This document shows positions 54,484 to 56,020 of a stretch of 56,020 nt of DNA, piece after piece (the first letter of the stretch is position 1; every line of letters starts with the position of its first letter). The position numbers were made by a program, and so were the translations under genes. The stretch covers positions 126,060 to 182,079 of the forward strand of contig QZLH01000096.1 in assembly GCA_003833135.1 (NCBI GenBank). Reading direction: 5' to 3'. The notes below the pieces were generated by a model. The model had not been told where the DNA came from and ran no database searches. It was given only the letters and a program-made list of their open reading frames with translations. Source of the stretch: Oehlia diaphana. Taxonomy: Eukaryota > Glomeromycota > Glomeromycetes > Glomerales > Glomeraceae.

Positions 54484-56020
54484 ATGATGAACAATAATAA
54501 TATTTATCCTTCTTCTACTTCAAAAAATCAATTAAAAAATTTCCTCCAAAAAGAAAATAATAACAATCAATTTACAAAAAACTCTTTAAAAAATTCATCA
54601 ATAACAAAAATAGCTACTACGAATATTCGTACATTGAGCAAAGAAAAATTAATTTTGACGTTAGACGTAATGAAAAATAATGATATAGATATATATGGAT
54701 TAGCCGAGACTAATCTACCAATTAGAACATCAAAAATATGGCAACAACAATTAGGTTTCTATGGATACTTTGATTATTCACAACAAGGGGTAAAGGTCAA
54801 GGTGTAAGAATTATCGTTAGCGATAAATATGACATTTTGTACATCGTGCAGTTGGGTACAAAGGAAGAGTTATATATTTAGACTTAAATTTTAGTCAAAA
54901 GAAAAATGTTAGGTTGATTTAGGTCTATATCAATACAAACAAAAAAGAAAGAACACAGATCGAAGAATTATACAAATATATTGAGGAAATTATCGATGAT
55001 GCTAAAAATAACAATATGAAAACAATCATTATGGGTGATTTTAATATTAATTATAGAAAATATTTAATGGCATTTATTACCAATAGATGGTATTTCAAAT
55101 TGTTCAAAATGTTAGAAAATCGACATCTTTTAGATACGATCCCATTGTTTAATAATGATGATGAAAATATTTATACACATACTCCACCTAATGATTCTAA
55201 TGAGAAATCAAGAATTGATTACATTTGGGCTTCTTTACCAATTTTAGGGCATTGTTTAAATAATACAGTTATTGATAATGACCATTTCAGTACTGATCAT
55301 CGTACTGTTACATTATCGCTTGATACACAGATATTTATAGGGAAGTCATTACCAAAAATGAACAAGAAGAAGAAAATAACTTGTACAGTATTTTTATATG
55401 ATGAAATGGATGCTGAAGAAGATGAATTTACTTGGAATAATTTTCGTAATAGTTTGGATCATGAAATTGAAATATCAAAGTTAAAAAATTATTTGATTAC
55501 GAAAAGAAAACATATTGATCATGTGTGGGATTCTCTTAGACAAATGATTATGAAAACTGCTAAGAAGCATATTAAACATAGAAATGTAGTTAAAAATAAA
55601 CTTAAAGATGCTCCTGAGAAAAAATTAGCAGTATATTTTGATTTAAGATATATTATTAATAGAATACAAGAAATTCGCTCATGTATCACAGGATTAAGAA
55701 ACTATCCAAATCAGGAATTGATCGCCAAATAGATTAATTATCAAAAGATGATAATTAAACTAAAAGAAAAATACGAGATTATTACTTCTAATATTCCTTC
55801 TTATACTTTCCTAGATATTAGTCATTTTCATGACTATTATCACGAACTCAATGAAGTTAGGAAACAATTGAGAATTGTATTCAAACTTGAACTCAACATT
55901 ATGGAACAAGAACAAATCATTGCCAATATTAAGAAAAGATGTGACAATTATAAAGAAGATCAAGGGCGTATGATCCAGTCTATTACTGAGAAAGAAATGG
56001 TTCATATTTCAATCAAAAAA
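54484..56020 (+). pseudogene. LINE ORF2: AP-endonuclease domain, frameshifted, partial
   Basis: Starts MMNNNNIYPSSTSKN. Endonuclease motifs in order: TKIATTNIRTL (catalytic Asn), IYGLAETNLPI (Glu), then after one or two frameshifts between 54,790 and 54,870 VIYLDLNFSQKKN, IIMGDFNINY (Asp/Asn), KSRIDYIWASL and HFSTDHRTVTLSL (the SDH-like active-site His). This is the exonuclease-endonuclease-phosphatase fold that nicks target DNA for LINE retrotransposition. TAG codons at 54,920 and 55,730 interrupt the frame; CAG-to-TAG fits both. The linker toward the reverse transcriptase (LRIVFKLELNIMEQEQIIAN) runs off the window end. No restored reading is implied. Confidence 0.85.

Larger units (their letters stand above)
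52240..56020 (+). mobile_element. LINE (non-LTR retrotransposon), 3' truncated by window end
   Basis: Two consecutive coding regions with the ORF1/ORF2 layout of a LINE: a nucleic-acid-binding ORF1 with a CCHC knuckle and an ORF2 beginning with an AP-type endonuclease. The reverse transcriptase should follow beyond the window. It starts after an N plus poly(A) at 52,240-52,256, so its true 5' end is uncertain. It is not the same copy type as the LINE remnant at 4,600. Confidence 0.85.

Overview
The window looks like nuclear DNA of an early-diverging fungus, most likely an arbuscular mycorrhizal one (Glomeromycotina, Rhizophagus-like). I infer this from four things: very AT-rich intergenic DNA with long A/T homopolymers; multi-exon genes with short introns, mostly 50-80 nt; fungus-restricted families (an Mrp51-type mitoribosomal protein and a Zn2Cys6 regulator) beside an Integrator subunit 13 homologue, which I believe is missing from most Dikarya; and many Crinkler-like and other apparently lineage-specific repetitive genes plus a dense mobilome. 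No database search was possible, so the species is inference.

Layout. 1-6.8 kb: AT-rich DNA with a ~120-bp duplicated block, a decayed LINE reverse-transcriptase fragment (+) and a decayed DDE transposase (-). 7-10.7 kb: an intact mitochondrial ribosomal protein gene followed by several minisatellites and a MITE. 11.4-12 kb: a small Zn2Cys6 regulator (-). 14.65-26.25 kb: a visibly less AT-rich island of broken multi-exon genes. They keep recognisable introns but carry many frameshifts and nonsense codons. Two Crinkler-type genes lie here, and a short array of regularly spaced dyad repeats (16.84-17.02 kb). 26.5-32.3 kb: MITE territory, with a hAT-like element, a foldback element nested in a MITE whose unoccupied relative lies 1.4 kb away, and an assembly gap (29,556-30,245).

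32.9-49.7 kb is the housekeeping core. It holds a 12-exon sterol/UDP-glucosyltransferase (-), a full-length Tc1/mariner element with a nonsense-riddled transposase, a 9-exon ALG9 mannosyltransferase (+), a 13-exon UBA / PP1-docking / LRR / GAT protein (-), and a 13-exon INTS13 homologue (+) that shares a 122-bp divergent promoter with the UBA-LRR-GAT gene. For the glucosyltransferase, ALG9 and UBA-LRR-GAT genes the exon model sums to an exact multiple of three. That makes sequencing error an unlikely cause of the frameshifts in the island.

49.7-56 kb: a compact stand-alone primase-polymerase (PrimPol) domain gene behind a perfect 14-bp inverted repeat, another MITE copy, a one-base N at an assembly join, then a LINE whose ORF1 (CCHC) and ORF2 (AP-endonuclease) carry in-frame TAA/TAG codons. 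The LINE runs off the window before its reverse transcriptase.

There is no operon logic here; the genes are independent. The strongest leads are the dyad array, the isolated PrimPol gene, the UBA-RVxF-LRR-GAT architecture, the double foldback element with its empty site, and the transition-type nonsense mutations in both autonomous transposons.
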